The position numbers were made by a program, and so were the translations under genes. From Streptomyces termitum (GTDB taxonomy: Bacteria > Actinomycetota > Actinomycetes > Streptomycetales > Streptomycetaceae), in NCBI RefSeq assembly GCF_014650175.1, contig NZ_BMUL01000009.1, positions 62,001 to 126,000 on the forward strand: a stretch of DNA of 64,000 nt. The letters are read 5' to 3'. The notes beneath the pieces are model-generated. The model searched no databases. It had not been told where the DNA came from and saw only the letters and a program-made list of their open reading frames with translations. Position 1 is the first letter of the stretch. The number at the start of each line of letters is the position of its first letter. Shown here piece by piece: positions 31,098 through 40,274 of this stretch.

Positions 31098-32927
31098 ATG
31101 GCTATCTCGGAACGACGCGGCGGGCCGGGCCGGGGCCCCGTCCGGCTCGCCCTGCGCTACTACGGGGGAGAACTGGCCCGGCTGCGGCGGACGGCGGTAC
31201 CGGCCCTGCTCCTGCCCGCCCTCGGCAACATCTGCATCCTGTACCTCGCCCCGCTCGTCGTCGCCCGGCTCGTCGGCCGGGTCGCCGGGGGCGGCGGCAC
31301 CACGCTCCCCGAGATCATGCCGCACGCCCTCGTCCTCGCCGGCGTCCTGCTCCTCGGCGAGGTCCTCTGGCGGATCGGCCTCCACTGCCTCAACCGGCTC
31401 GACGCCTACGGGATCGAGCACCTCTACGTCCGCGGCATGGACGAACTCCTCGCCAAGGACACCTCCTTCTTCCACGACAACTTCGCCGGCTCCCTCACCA
31501 AGCGGGTCATCAGCTTCTCCCAGCGGTTCGAGGACGTCGTCGACACGCTGACCTTCCAGATCGTCGGCAGCGTCGTCCCCCTGCTCTTCGCCTCCGTCGT
31601 CCTGTGGCAGTACGACCCACTGCTCGTCGCCGGACTGCTCGTGATGATCGTCTTCACCGCCGTGGTGGTGCTGCCGCTCATCCGCCGCCGCCGGCTCATC
31701 GTCGCCGAACGCGAACAGGCCATCGCCCGCGTCTCCGGCCACATCGCCGACGTGCTGACGAACATGGACACCGTCCGCGCCTTCGCCGCCGAGCGGCGCG
31801 AGGCCGCCGAGCACCGGACGCGGATCGCCGAGTCGCGCCGGATCAGCCTGCGCTCCTGGGACTACGGCAACCTCCGCATCGACACGGTCATCGCCCCGCT
31901 CTCCGTCCTCACCAACGTGCTCGGCCTGATCCTCGCGCTGCTCCTCGGCGCGGGGGACCGGGGCGTCGAGGCGGTCGTCGTGGCCTTCACGTACTACGCC
32001 AACGCCACCCGCATCATGTTCGAGTTCAACCAGATCTACCGGCGGCTGGAGAGCTCCGTCACCGAGGCGGCCCAGTTCACCGAACTCCTCCTCGAACCGC
32101 CCGCCGTGCTCGACCCGCCCGAGCCCGAACCGCTGAGCGGCCGCAGCGGCGAGGTCCGCTTCGAGAAGGTGAGCTTCGCCCACAAGGGCTCCGCCCCCCT
32201 CTTCGAGGGCCTCGACCTGGACGTGCCCGCCGGCACCCGGATCGGCTTCGTCGGCCGCTCCGGCGGCGGCAAGACCACCCTGACCCGGCTGCTGCTGCGG
32301 ATGGCCGACATCGACGGCGGCCGCATCCTCGTCGGCGGCCAGGACATCAGCCGGCTGCGCCAGGGCGACCTGAGGAGCCTGATCGGCTACGTACCGCAGG
32401 ATCCGGCCATGTTCCACCGCACCCTGCGGGAGAACATCGCCTTCGCCCGGCCCGACGCCACCGAGGCCGACATCCGGCGGGCCGCCGAGGCCGCCCACGT
32501 CACTGAGTTCGCCGACGCCCTCCCCGAGGGCTTCGACACCCTCGTCGGCGAGCGCGGCGTCAAGCTCTCCGGCGGCCAGCGGCAGCGCGTCGCGCTCGCC
32601 CGCGCCATCCTGCGCGACGCGCCGATCCTCCTCCTCGACGAGGCCACCAGCGCCCTCGATTCCGAGAGCGAACTCCTCGTCCAGGACGCCCTGTGGCGGC
32701 TCATGGAGGACCGCACCGCCCTCGTCGTCGCCCACCGGCTCAGCACCGTGGCCGGCATGGACCGGCTCGTCGTCCTCGACCGGGGCCGGATCGTCGAACA
32801 GGGCAGCCACCAGGAACTGCTCACCGCCGACGGCGCCTACGCCAAGCTGTGGCGGCACCAGTCCGGCGGCTTCCTCGACGGCACCCCCGAGGACCGCACC
32901 GGACCGGAGGCCACCCTGTCGCACTGA
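31098..32927 (+). CDS. ABC transporter, fused permease and ATPase (exporter type)
   Basis: 609 residues from ATG 31098, behind GGAAGG. About six transmembrane helices occupy residues 30-310, with a typical intracellular loop. The nucleotide-binding domain has Walker A GRSGGGKTT, the Q-loop, signature LSGGQRQRVALARA, Walker B ILLLDEATSALD and H-loop VAHRL. As a half-transporter of the exporter class it must dimerise. There is no partner gene, so a homodimer is likely. The substrate is unknown. The neighbours (hydrolase and STAS protein) do not help. Confidence 0.93.
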   Translation: MAISERRGGPGRGPVRLALRYYGGELARLRRTAVPALLLPALGNICILYLAPLVVARLVGRVAGGGGTTLPEIMPHALVLAGVLLLGEVLWRIGLHCLNRLDAYGIEHLYVRGMDELLAKDTSFFHDNFAGSLTKRVISFSQRFEDVVDTLTFQIVGSVVPLLFASVVLWQYDPLLVAGLLVMIVFTAVVVLPLIRRRRLIVAEREQAIARVSGHIADVLTNMDTVRAFAAERREAAEHRTRIAESRRISLRSWDYGNLRIDTVIAPLSVLTNVLGLILALLLGAGDRGVEAVVVAFTYYANATRIMFEFNQIYRRLESSVTEAAQFTELLLEPPAVLDPPEPEPLSGRSGEVRFEKVSFAHKGSAPLFEGLDLDVPAGTRIGFVGRSGGGKTTLTRLLLRMADIDGGRILVGGQDISRLRQGDLRSLIGYVPQDPAMFHRTLRENIAFARPDATEADIRRAAEAAHVTEFADALPEGFDTLVGERGVKLSGGQRQRVALARAILRDAPILLLDEATSALDSESELLVQDALWRLMEDRTALVVAHRLSTVAGMDRLVVLDRGRIVEQGSHQELLTADGAYAKLWRHQSGGFLDGTPEDRTGPEATLSH

Positions 32928-33109
32928 CCCCGTCGCACCGGCCCGCCGCGCTGATCCCGCCGCACGGGCCGCGCACCGTGCGGGTGCGAACACGCTGCGC
33001 GTCTGCCAGCCTGGACCCAGCGCGCCCGGCACCACGCCTTGACGGAAACCGGCCGCCCCGCCGCCCCACCCGGGCCGGCGGGGCGGCGCACGACGGAAGG
33101 GAGGCGGCC

Positions 33110-33397
33110 ATGCTCATCGGTCACGCCTTCGAGGAGGGCGTCCTCCACCTGTCCCTCCCCGGCGACCTCGCGCTCACCAGCCGCTCCGCGGCCGACCTGG
33201 AGGCCCAGCACCTCGCCCACGCGCACCGCCCCCGGCTCGTCCGGGTCCAGCTCTCCACCGCCGACCCCTCGCCCGCCTCCCTCAGCGTGCTCTCCCGGGT
33301 CCGCCGCTTCTGCGAGAACGTCCGCATCCCCCTCACCGTCGTCGGCCCCGCCCCCGCCCCGCCCGACCGCCCGGCCGCCCGCGCCCTCGCGGGCTGA
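33110..33397 (+). CDS. Small STAS-like protein, 95 residues
   Basis: It starts at ATG 33110 behind GGAAGGGAGG. The pattern of a short strand (LHLSLPGDLAL), an amphipathic helix, the strand RLVRVQLSTADPSPASLS and the helix VLSRVRRFCEN is reminiscent of a reduced STAS domain as in Streptomyces anti-anti-sigma proteins. No enzyme motif is present. The putative phospho-acceptor Ser would be in the PSPASLS loop. It may belong to stress partner switching. Confidence 0.55.
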   Translation: MLIGHAFEEGVLHLSLPGDLALTSRSAADLEAQHLAHAHRPRLVRVQLSTADPSPASLSVLSRVRRFCENVRIPLTVVGPAPAPPDRPAARALAG

Positions 33398-33495
33398 GCG
33401 GCACCTCCGCCGAACGGCCCCGCCCGGCGTGCGGCGCGCGGACCGCCGCCGTTGACTGGGCGCGGACCACCACCCGGGCGCGAGGGAGCGACGAC

Positions 33496-33984
33496 ATGAC
33501 CGGAAGCTGGGCACGGACCGCCGCCGGCGGACTGCTGGCGGGAGCCGTCCTGATGGGGACGGCCGGCTGCTCGGACGACGGGGACAACCCGGTCTCGGGC
33601 GCGGCCAGCGAGGCCGCGTCCGCCGCCGCCTCCGCCGCGCAGGGCGTCTCGGACGCCGCCTCCGAGGCCGCCGACAAGGCGGAGAAGCAGCTCTCCGAGA
33701 TCAAGGACGGCGTCGACGCCCGCGACGAGGTGAAGCTGGGCGACGCCGCCACCGACGCCGACGGCCGCACCACCGTCCCGCTCACCGTCCGCAACACCGA
33801 CGGCTCCACCCGGTCCTTCGCGGTCCAGGTCGAGTTCAAGGACGGCGACGGGAAACTGCTCGACACCGTCGTCGTCACCGTCTCCGACGTGCCGGGCGGC
33901 CAGAGCAAGGACGGCACCGCCCGCAGCACCCACAAGCTCTCCGGCACCGTCACCCCCTCGGTCGGCACCGCCCTGCGCTACTGA
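33496..33984 (+). CDS. Putative lipoprotein, FxLYD-like
   Basis: 162 residues from ATG 33496, with GAGGGAG upstream. A signal ending in the lipobox-like T-A-G-C (Cys25) predicts lipid attachment outside the membrane. An alanine/serine-rich helix (about 32-70) follows. The C-terminal half is a beta-sandwich-like region, VPLTVRNTDGSTRSFAVQVEF, then VVVTVSDVPGGQSK. It resembles the FxLYD family, whose members are cell-surface proteins of uncertain role. Confidence 0.75.
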   Translation: MTGSWARTAAGGLLAGAVLMGTAGCSDDGDNPVSGAASEAASAAASAAQGVSDAASEAADKAEKQLSEIKDGVDARDEVKLGDAATDADGRTTVPLTVRNTDGSTRSFAVQVEFKDGDGKLLDTVVVTVSDVPGGQSKDGTARSTHKLSGTVTPSVGTALRY

Positions 33985-34046
33985 CCCGCCCGCCCCGGCG
34001 CGGAAAACCGCTGTCGCCCGGACCGCCGGACCCCCAGACTCCTGCC

Positions 34047-34676
34047 ATGACCGACATGGACGAATTCCGGGCCGCGGTCGCGGCATGGGCGGCCGGCGGA
34101 CCCGGCGGCCCCGCCCGCGACCTGGCCGCCCGCCTGCCCGTGCGCACCGCGGTGCTCCTCGAAGGACGCAGCGACGTCGCCGCCGTCGAGGCGCTGGCCG
34201 CCCGGCGCGGCCGGGACCTCGCCGCCGAGGGCGTCTGCGTCCTGTCGATGGACGGCGCCACCAACGCCGCCCGCCACGCCCGGCTGCTCGGCCCGCCCGG
34301 CCTCGGACTGCGCCTCACCGGCCTCTGCGACGAGGCCGAGCGCGACCACTACGCCCAGGGCCTGGCCCGCGCCGGGGCCGACCCGGACGCCTTCTTCGTC
34401 TGCGTCGCCGACCTGGAGGACGAGCTGATCCGGGCCCTCGGCGTGCCCCGGGTCGAGGAGCTGGTCGAGGCCCAGGGGGAGGGGCGCGCTCTGCGGACCT
34501 TCCTGCACCAGCCGGCCCAGCGGGACCGCGGCCCCCGGCAGCGCATGCGCCGCTTCCTCGGCACCACCTCGGGACGGAAGATCCGCTACGGCCGGGTCCT
34601 CGTCGAGGGCCTCGGCACCGCCCCCGTGCCCGCCCCGCTGGACGGACTGCTCAACTCCCTGCCGGCCGGGCCGTGA
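34047..34676 (+). CDS. Stand-alone TOPRIM domain protein (OLD-nuclease-like)
   Basis: 209 residues from ATG 34047. The TOPRIM pattern is visible: catalytic Glu in RTAVLLEGRSDVAAVEALAA, and the D-x-D/D-E motif in LTGLCDEAERDHYA. This is the arrangement of the TOPRIM half of OLD-family nucleases, here without the ABC ATPase half. Domain relatives cut or join nucleic acid using magnesium. Its partner, if any, is not adjacent. Its 3' end overlaps the convergent TetR gene by 26 bases. It could be a repair or defence enzyme, but function is unproven. Confidence 0.75.
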   Translation: MTDMDEFRAAVAAWAAGGPGGPARDLAARLPVRTAVLLEGRSDVAAVEALAARRGRDLAAEGVCVLSMDGATNAARHARLLGPPGLGLRLTGLCDEAERDHYAQGLARAGADPDAFFVCVADLEDELIRALGVPRVEELVEAQGEGRALRTFLHQPAQRDRGPRQRMRRFLGTTSGRKIRYGRVLVEGLGTAPVPAPLDGLLNSLPAGP

Positions 34677-35229
34677 GCGCGTCCACCGCCCGGTCCAGCG
34701 CGGCGAGCAGGGCCGCGCGCTCCCCGGGGGCGTAGAGCAGGCGCAGGGCGAGCCCGTCGCTCACCGCGATCAGCGCGTCGGCGGTGGCCCCGGGCTCGGG
34801 GCAGCCCGCCGCGCCGAGCCGCCGGGCCAGCGCCTCGCGCACCTCCCGGTCGATCCGCCGCCGCGTCTCGGCGAGCCGGGGGTGGTGGGCGGCGTGGACG
34901 GCGAAGGACAGCTGGGCGGTGGCCTCGGCGCGCCGCTCCTCGTCCAGCGGCAGGGTGGTGAGCAGCAGCGCGCGCAGCGTCTCGCGCGGCGGCAGGCCGG
35001 GGTCCACCGAGGCGATCCGCCGCTCGGTCCGCTCCCCGGCGAGCTTCGCGGCGAACAGCAGCAGCTCCTCCTTGGTGCGGAAGTACTTCTGGACGGCGCC
35101 GGGGGAGCGGCCGCTGGCCGCCGCCACGGTGCGCACGCTGACCCGGGACAGCCCCTCCTCGGCGGCGAGGCGGAGCAGGGCGGCCCCGATCTGGCGGCGC
35201 TGCTCCGGCCGGTCGACGCTCCTGGGCAT
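34651..35229 (-). CDS. TetR/AcrR family regulator
   Basis: 192 residues from ATG 35229, behind GGAGGG. The helix-turn-helix lies at about residues 25-50 (VSVRTVAAASGRSPGAVQKYFRTKEELL), with typical TetR spacing. The C-terminal ligand-binding part is helical. It is divergent from the DUF1707 gene, and a perfect dyad (35252-35263) lies between them. Autoregulation and repression of the neighbour are likely. The ligand is unknown. Confidence 0.9.
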   Translation of the reverse strand: MPRSVDRPEQRRQIGAALLRLAAEEGLSRVSVRTVAAASGRSPGAVQKYFRTKEELLLFAAKLAGERTERRIASVDPGLPPRETLRALLLTTLPLDEERRAEATAQLSFAVHAAHHPRLAETRRRIDREVREALARRLGAAGCPEPGATADALIAVSDGLALRLLYAPGERAALLAALDRAVDALTARPAGS

Positions 35230-35251
35230 CGTCACCCTCCACATTTCCGGG

Positions 35252-35263
35252 ATACGGTCGTAT
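35252..35263. promoter_or_regulatory. TetR operator candidate (ATACG-GT-CGTAT)
   Basis: A perfect 5+5 dyad with two-base centre lies in the 68-base gap between the TetR gene and the DUF1707 gene. TATTCT and TAAAGT just downstream (35261-35271) resemble -10 elements for the plus-strand gene. Binding there would block that promoter. Confidence 0.65.
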
Positions 35264-35297
35264 TCTAAAGTGAGTGGACGAGATGGGGGAACGCGCC

Positions 35298-35771
35298 ATG
35301 GAGCACCTGCCCGACCAGCCGGCCGACCGGCCCGTGGACTTCGGCAAGAAGCCCGAGCGGAAGGCGGAGGAGGCGAAGCCCGCCCTGCGCGTCTCCGACC
35401 GGGAGCGGGACGTCGCCCTCGGCGTTCTCGCCGCCGCCCTCGCCGAGGGCCGCCTCGACCCGCAGGAACACGCCGAACGGACCGAGGCCGCCCTGCGCGC
35501 CCGCACCGCCGCCGACCTCGCCGTCCTCACCGCCGACCTGCCCGCCCTGCGGCCGGGACGCGAGGAGCTGGCCCGGGGACGGCGGGCCTCCCGGCTCGCC
35601 GAATGGCGCCGCTGGGCCTCCGTCGCCGTCATCCTGACCGCGATCTGGGGCGTGAACGGCATCCGCGACGGCGAGTTCCACTTCTACTGGCCCATCAGCG
35701 TGCTCGGCATCTGGGGCGCCGTCCTGGTCGCCCGCTCCATCCGGCGCGGCGAGGACGAGGACCAGGGCTAG
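35298..35771 (+). CDS. DUF1707 and two-helix membrane protein
   Basis: 157 residues if started at ATG 35298, behind GGGGGAA. A leaderless start at GTG 35274 is also possible. The DUF1707 module (LRVSDRERDVALGVLAAALAEGRL to ADLAVLTADLP, about residues 29-80) is a SHOCT-like domain with the motif D-R-E-R. Two hydrophobic stretches near 108-146 span the membrane. DUF1707 proteins are small actinobacterial membrane-associated proteins of uncertain role. It is divergent from TetR and probably under its control. Confidence 0.85.
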   Translation: MEHLPDQPADRPVDFGKKPERKAEEAKPALRVSDRERDVALGVLAAALAEGRLDPQEHAERTEAALRARTAADLAVLTADLPALRPGREELARGRRASRLAEWRRWASVAVILTAIWGVNGIRDGEFHFYWPISVLGIWGAVLVARSIRRGEDEDQG

Positions 35772-35893
35772 GGACTGTCCGGCGGAGGCGGGGACCGGAA
35801 GGAACGGGACACGGGTCGGGGGGACGCGTCGGAGCCCGGGCTTCGGGGTAAACAGAGAGCGAACACCCCCTCTCCCGAACGGACCCGTGCGCC

Positions 35894-36475
35894 TTGAGCA
35901 TGCCTCTCGGACCCCGTGTGCCAGGCAGGACCTGGACGATTCGCCTCACCGGCCACCCCGACCACTCGGCGCGGGTCAGCTGTACGACCCCCGGCTGCCG
36001 CATGCCCGAGCGCTCCAAGGACGTCCGCGCGCTGCGGGCCTTCGCCGCCGAGCACGTACGGGCCCACGCCCGCCTGGCGACCCCGCGCCCGAACGCCGCC
36101 TGCGCCTGCGGCGGCGCCGGATGCCGGCACCACCGGGCCCGCGCCCTCTGCGCGGGGCGGACCCTGCTCGTCCTCATCCACAATCCGGCGATCGGCGAGG
36201 TGTGGACGCTCGCCGAGATCTGCGCGGGCTGCGCCCCGCTGATCACCCACGCCCGGGTCGTGGCCCGCGCGGCCGACCCCGCCGGGCCCCGCCCCGAGCG
36301 GGTGCCGGAGCCGAGGACCGCGCCGGGTGGCGCCGCCCCTACCCCCGCCGTGCCCGCGCTGTTCTCCTCCCCGGAGGACGCGGGTGCCGCCGAGCCCGGG
36401 GCCGCGCGCCCGCCCCGCCGGGGCCGCCGGGGCGGCGGGCGCGGCAACCGCACGGGCGGCGGCGGCCGGTACTGA
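35894..36475 (+). CDS. Hypothetical cysteine-rich protein, about 193 residues
   Basis: The start is TTG 35894 or ATG 35900. Several cysteines are arranged in small clusters: CTTPGC near residue 30, CACGGAGCRHH near 70, and CAGC near 115. This suggests a zinc or metal site. The C-terminal third is disordered and ends in a glycine/arginine-rich stretch that could bind nucleic acid. I do not recognise the family. The last 50 residues look low-complexity. Confidence 0.55.
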   Translation: MSMPLGPRVPGRTWTIRLTGHPDHSARVSCTTPGCRMPERSKDVRALRAFAAEHVRAHARLATPRPNAACACGGAGCRHHRARALCAGRTLLVLIHNPAIGEVWTLAEICAGCAPLITHARVVARAADPAGPRPERVPEPRTAPGGAAPTPAVPALFSSPEDAGAAEPGAARPPRRGRRGGGRGNRTGGGGRY

Positions 36476-36514
36476 CCCGGACCGCGCCGCCCCCGGCAGC
36501 CGTACCGGGGAAGG

Positions 36515-36913
36515 TCACACGGGGGAGAGGACGTCCTCGCGCACCCGGTCGAGGACCAGGCCGCCGTCGAGCCGGACCCGGGCCGTGACGACCGGCCGCC
36601 GCGCGCGGAACGCGGCCCACGCCGGCTCCAGCGCCCGCACCTGCTCCGCCAGCCGCTCCCGGCTCGCCGCCGGCATCTGGGCGCCGAAGGATTCCAGCAG
36701 CGAGGACAGCCGCTCGTACTCGGCCGCCTCCGGGTCCGGCACCGGCTCGTCCGGCGCGTCGACCCGCTCCACGACCCCCTCCGCCCCGGCGCCCAGCAGC
36801 AGCGCCCCGGCCACCTCCGCCGGAGCCCCGGCCGGGTCGCCGGCCACGGTGACCGCGCCGGCCACCCTCAGATCGACCGCCAGGCGTACCCGCAGCCCCC
36901 GTGTGAGCGTCAT
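36515..36913 (-). CDS. Hypothetical protein, 132 residues
   Basis: It starts at ATG 36913, nine bases after the stop of the SpoIIE-type gene, with GAAGG upstream, so the two are likely one operon. The sequence has beta-strand-like ends (VRLAVDLRVAGAVTVAG; VTARVRLDGGLVL) and a central helical segment with ESFGAQMPAASRERLAEQV. No motif or family is recognised. A role in the adjacent signalling system is possible. Confidence 0.6.
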   Translation of the reverse strand: MTLTRGLRVRLAVDLRVAGAVTVAGDPAGAPAEVAGALLLGAGAEGVVERVDAPDEPVPDPEAAEYERLSSLLESFGAQMPAASRERLAEQVRALEPAWAAFRARRPVVTARVRLDGGLVLDRVREDVLSPV

Positions 36914-36922
36914 CGGACCTTC

Positions 36923-38116
36923 TTAGCACGGGGCCCCGGCGGACCGGACGGCGGCCGTCCGCGGCGCCGGGGTCCGGTCCGCCGGGGCCCCGACCGCCTC
37001 CCGCACCACCAGCAGGGCCGTGGTGTCGTCGTCCAGGCCGTGGGCGCCGAACCGCTCCAGGTCCTCCCGCAGCAGGCCCGGGATGAGGTCGGCCGGCTCC
37101 CCGGCCCAGTCCCGCAGCCGCTGCTCCAGCGGATAGAACGCCCCGCCGCCGTCCCGGGTCTCGGTGACGCCGTCGGTGACCATCAGCAGCCGGTCCCCGG
37201 CCCCGAACGGCACCTCCTCCACGGTGAACGCCGCGTCCACCGGCACCGGCAGGTGCACCGGCACCGACGGCGCGGAGAGCTCGACCGCCGACACCGTCCG
37301 GCCCCGCTGCACCAGCGGCGCCGGATGCCCGCAGCTGAGCAGCCGGATCACCGGCCGGTCGTCGGGGACCTCGGCCAGCAGCACCGTCGCGAACCGGTCC
37401 GCCCCCTCCGACTCCGGCGCCCGCTCCGCGTACCGCGCCATGCTGGTCTCCAGCCGCCGGGCGAGCGCGGGCAGGTCCGGCGCCGTGTACGCGGCCTCCC
37501 GGAAGGAGCCGAGCAGCACCGACGCCGCCTCGACCGCCGGCAGCCCCTTGCCCTGGACGTCGCCGACCACGATCCGGACCGCGCCGGGCACCTTCAGCGC
37601 CTTGTAGAAGTCGCCGCCGACGTGCGCGCCCTCGTCGGACGCCTCGTACAGCAGCCGCAGCCCCACCGTGCCGAGCCGGGCGGGCGGCGGGCGCAGCACC
37701 GCCGACTGGGCGGCCTCCGCGACCGCGCTGATCCGGCGCAGCTCCTCCTCGCGGCGCTGCCGGGCGTGGCTGGAGACGCCCGCCGCGAGGATGACGACGG
37801 CCAGCACCGCCTGCCCGGCGACCAGGGTGGGGTACGGATTGCCGTCGCGGACGGTGAGCAGCGCCGTGGTCGCCATGGCCAGCGAGCCGATCAGGACCGT
37901 CCCGAAGGCGGACCAGGTGGCGGCGGCGAGCGCGGGCGCGGCGATGAGGAAGCGGTCGAACCGCTCCTCCGGAGAGGTCAGCAGGTCCGCGAGGGTCGCG
38001 AGCACGATCACCAGGAAGGGCAGCACCCGCCCGATCGCGTACCGGAGCTCCGCGCGGTGCGCGGAGCGGGCGGCGGGGCCGGAGGGGCGGACGGGCACGG
38101 TGGGGTCCGCGGACAT
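36923..38116 (-). CDS. Membrane-anchored PP2C-type (SpoIIE) phosphatase
   Basis: 397 residues from ATG 38116, behind GGGAGAG. Several hydrophobic helices at residues about 28-110 anchor it. The SpoIIE domain follows (about 150-380) with metal-binding GGDFYKAL and VGDVQGKGLPA, then GDRLLMVTDGVTE and LDDDTTALLVV. It should dephosphorylate STAS-domain anti-anti-sigma factors and so release sigma factor activity. Possible substrates in this window are the stand-alone STAS proteins at 2050 and 33110. Proximity is not strong evidence for that. Confidence 0.9.
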   Translation of the reverse strand: MSADPTVPVRPSGPAARSAHRAELRYAIGRVLPFLVIVLATLADLLTSPEERFDRFLIAAPALAAATWSAFGTVLIGSLAMATTALLTVRDGNPYPTLVAGQAVLAVVILAAGVSSHARQRREEELRRISAVAEAAQSAVLRPPPARLGTVGLRLLYEASDEGAHVGGDFYKALKVPGAVRIVVGDVQGKGLPAVEAASVLLGSFREAAYTAPDLPALARRLETSMARYAERAPESEGADRFATVLLAEVPDDRPVIRLLSCGHPAPLVQRGRTVSAVELSAPSVPVHLPVPVDAAFTVEEVPFGAGDRLLMVTDGVTETRDGGGAFYPLEQRLRDWAGEPADLIPGLLREDLERFGAHGLDDDTTALLVVREAVGAPADRTPAPRTAAVRSAGAPC

Positions 38117-38238
38117 GACTCTCCCTCGGTCGGATCGCGGCTGCCTTCACCGGCCACCCTGCCCGAGCCGGACGGACGGACGGCAGGGCCGTACGTCCCG
38201 GCCGCCGGTGACGTACGGCCCCGGTCCCGCCGGACGCG

Positions 38239-40041
38239 TCAGGAGGGGAGGTTCTGCTCGGCCCACACCACCTTGCCGCCGGAGGTGCGGCAGGAGCCCC
38301 ACCGGCGGCAGAGCATGTTGACCAGCTGGAGCCCCCGGCCGCCCTCGTCGCTCAGGTCGGCGTGCTGGATCTGCGGCAGGTCGGGGCCGGTGTCCGACAC
38401 CTCGACCACCAGCCGCTCGCCGCGCAGCAGCCGCAGCTCGCCGGGGCCGTTGCCGTACCGCAGGGCGTTGCCGACCAGCTCGGACACCACCAGCTCGCAC
38501 ACGTCCGCGAGGTCGTCCAGGCCCCACTCGGCGAGCTGCCGGGTGACCAGCCGGCGGGCCTCGGAGGCGGCCCGGCCGTCCCCGGACAGCGGCCACACCC
38601 GCAGCCCGGTCCCCGGCTCCAGCGGTACCGTCCGCGCGGTGAGCAGCACCGCCTCGTCGAAGCGGCCCGGTCCCGCCGGGGCCGCCGCGATCAGCCCGCC
38701 GCCCTCCAGGGAGCCCGGCGGCAGCTCCCGCACCGCCGACCGCAGCAGCCCCAGCTGCTCCTCCAGGTCCGCGCCCCGGTCCTTCACCAGGCCGTCGGTG
38801 TACAGCACGAGCCCGCCGCCCTCGGGGACGGTCACCGTCACCGGGTCGTACGGGATCACACCGGCGCCCAGCGGCGCCCCGGCCGGCAGCGCGACGAACT
38901 CGGCCCCGCCCCGCCCGTCCAGCAGCAGCGGCGGCAGGTGCCCGGCACCGGCCAGGGTGCAGCGCCCGTCCGCCGGGTCGTACACCGCGCAGAGGAAGGT
39001 GGCGACCTGGTCGTCCTCCAGGTCGCGGGTGGCGAGGTCGAGCCGGGCGAGGACCCGCTCCGGCGCCATGTCGAGGGTCATCAGGGTCCGGGCGACGGCC
39101 CGCAGCCGGCCCATGGTGGCGGCGGCGGGCAGTCCGTGGCCCATCACGTCGCCCGCCATCAGGGCCGTACGGCCGCCCGGCAGGGACATGACGTCGTACC
39201 AGTCGCCGCCCACCGCGTTCCGCGCCGCCGAGGGGGCGTACTCGGCCCGCACCCGCAGACCGGGGGTCACCGGGGTGGCGCGGGGCAGCAGGCTGCGCTG
39301 GAGGGTGACGACGTGCTCGCGCTCCCGGCCGTACAGCCGGGCGTTGTCGATGAAGACGGCGGCCCGGGAGGCGAGCTGCTCGGCCAGGGCCAGGTCGGTG
39401 GAGGAGAACGGCGGGCTGCCCGGCCCCCGGACGAAGTCGGCGCTGCCGAGCAGCAGCCCGCGGGCGATCAGCGGCACCGCCAGATAGCTGTGGACGCCCA
39501 GGGCGCGCATCTTCGCCGCGCCGCTCGCGGAGGGCGAGACCCGTTCGAAGTCGCCCTCGCGCATCCGGGCGACCAGGACCGGCTTGCCCTGCCGCAGGCA
39601 GTACTGGTGCAGCAGCGTCTCGTGCCACGTCTGGTCGCGGACGAAGGTCTCGCCGACCGGCACCGGCTCCAGGGCGGCCATGCTCTCCACCGAGGACAGC
39701 GCCACCGCCCGCATCGGGGGCACCCCGCTGCCGGTCCAGCGCGAGCCCTCCTCGCCACGCAGCACGCTCTCCAGGATGTCGACGGCCGCGCCGTCGGCGA
39801 AGGAGGGCACGGTGAACTCGGCCAGCTCCCGCGCGGTCAGCTCCAGGTCCAGGGTGGTGCCGATGCGGGTGCCGGCGGCGTTGAGCCAGGCGAGCCGGCC
39901 GCCGGTGGAATGCCGGTCGAGCGGAACGCCCCCGGCGGCGCGCCGCCGCCGCGCGCGGACCGCCGCGGACCGGTACACCGCCGTGGTCCGTCCGGCCGAG
40001 ACCCTGCCGGTCAGGCGCCGTCCGCCGCTGCCGCCACTCAC
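38239..40041 (-). CDS. GAF-SpoIIE phosphatase-HATPase regulator
   Basis: About 600 residues from GTG 40041. The start is uncertain, since upstream GTG codons are also in frame. A GAF-like sensor spans about 60-235 and ends FIDNARLYGRE. The PP2C SpoIIE core follows with GGDWYDV (Asp280) and AGDVMGHGLPA (Asp298). A C-terminal histidine-kinase-like ATPase has ELVVSELVGNALRYG and GGRGLQLV. It therefore combines a serine phosphatase and an anti-sigma-type kinase in one chain, a Streptomyces-typical stress regulator. It has no membrane helix. It may integrate a small-molecule signal through GAF. Confidence 0.9.
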   Translation of the reverse strand: MSGGSGGRRLTGRVSAGRTTAVYRSAAVRARRRRAAGGVPLDRHSTGGRLAWLNAAGTRIGTTLDLELTARELAEFTVPSFADGAAVDILESVLRGEEGSRWTGSGVPPMRAVALSSVESMAALEPVPVGETFVRDQTWHETLLHQYCLRQGKPVLVARMREGDFERVSPSASGAAKMRALGVHSYLAVPLIARGLLLGSADFVRGPGSPPFSSTDLALAEQLASRAAVFIDNARLYGREREHVVTLQRSLLPRATPVTPGLRVRAEYAPSAARNAVGGDWYDVMSLPGGRTALMAGDVMGHGLPAAATMGRLRAVARTLMTLDMAPERVLARLDLATRDLEDDQVATFLCAVYDPADGRCTLAGAGHLPPLLLDGRGGAEFVALPAGAPLGAGVIPYDPVTVTVPEGGGLVLYTDGLVKDRGADLEEQLGLLRSAVRELPPGSLEGGGLIAAAPAGPGRFDEAVLLTARTVPLEPGTGLRVWPLSGDGRAASEARRLVTRQLAEWGLDDLADVCELVVSELVGNALRYGNGPGELRLLRGERLVVEVSDTGPDLPQIQHADLSDEGGRGLQLVNMLCRRWGSCRTSGGKVVWAEQNLPS

Positions 40042-40274
40042 TCTTTCCGGCCTCCATACGGGAACTCGACCAGTGTGGTGCACAGTCTGCACCGGAACCC
40101 CGTCCGGCGCACCATCCGTACGGCAGCGGAATCGCAGCAGAACAGTAGCTCTGTCACATCCACCGAAAGAGTGAAACCTGTTCGAGGTGTTGTTCGTCCT
40201 CCCTCCCGGTGGCCGCGCACGGACCCGGAGGGGGCCGTGCGGGCCGGACAGGGAACGCGAGATCGGAGGGGCAC

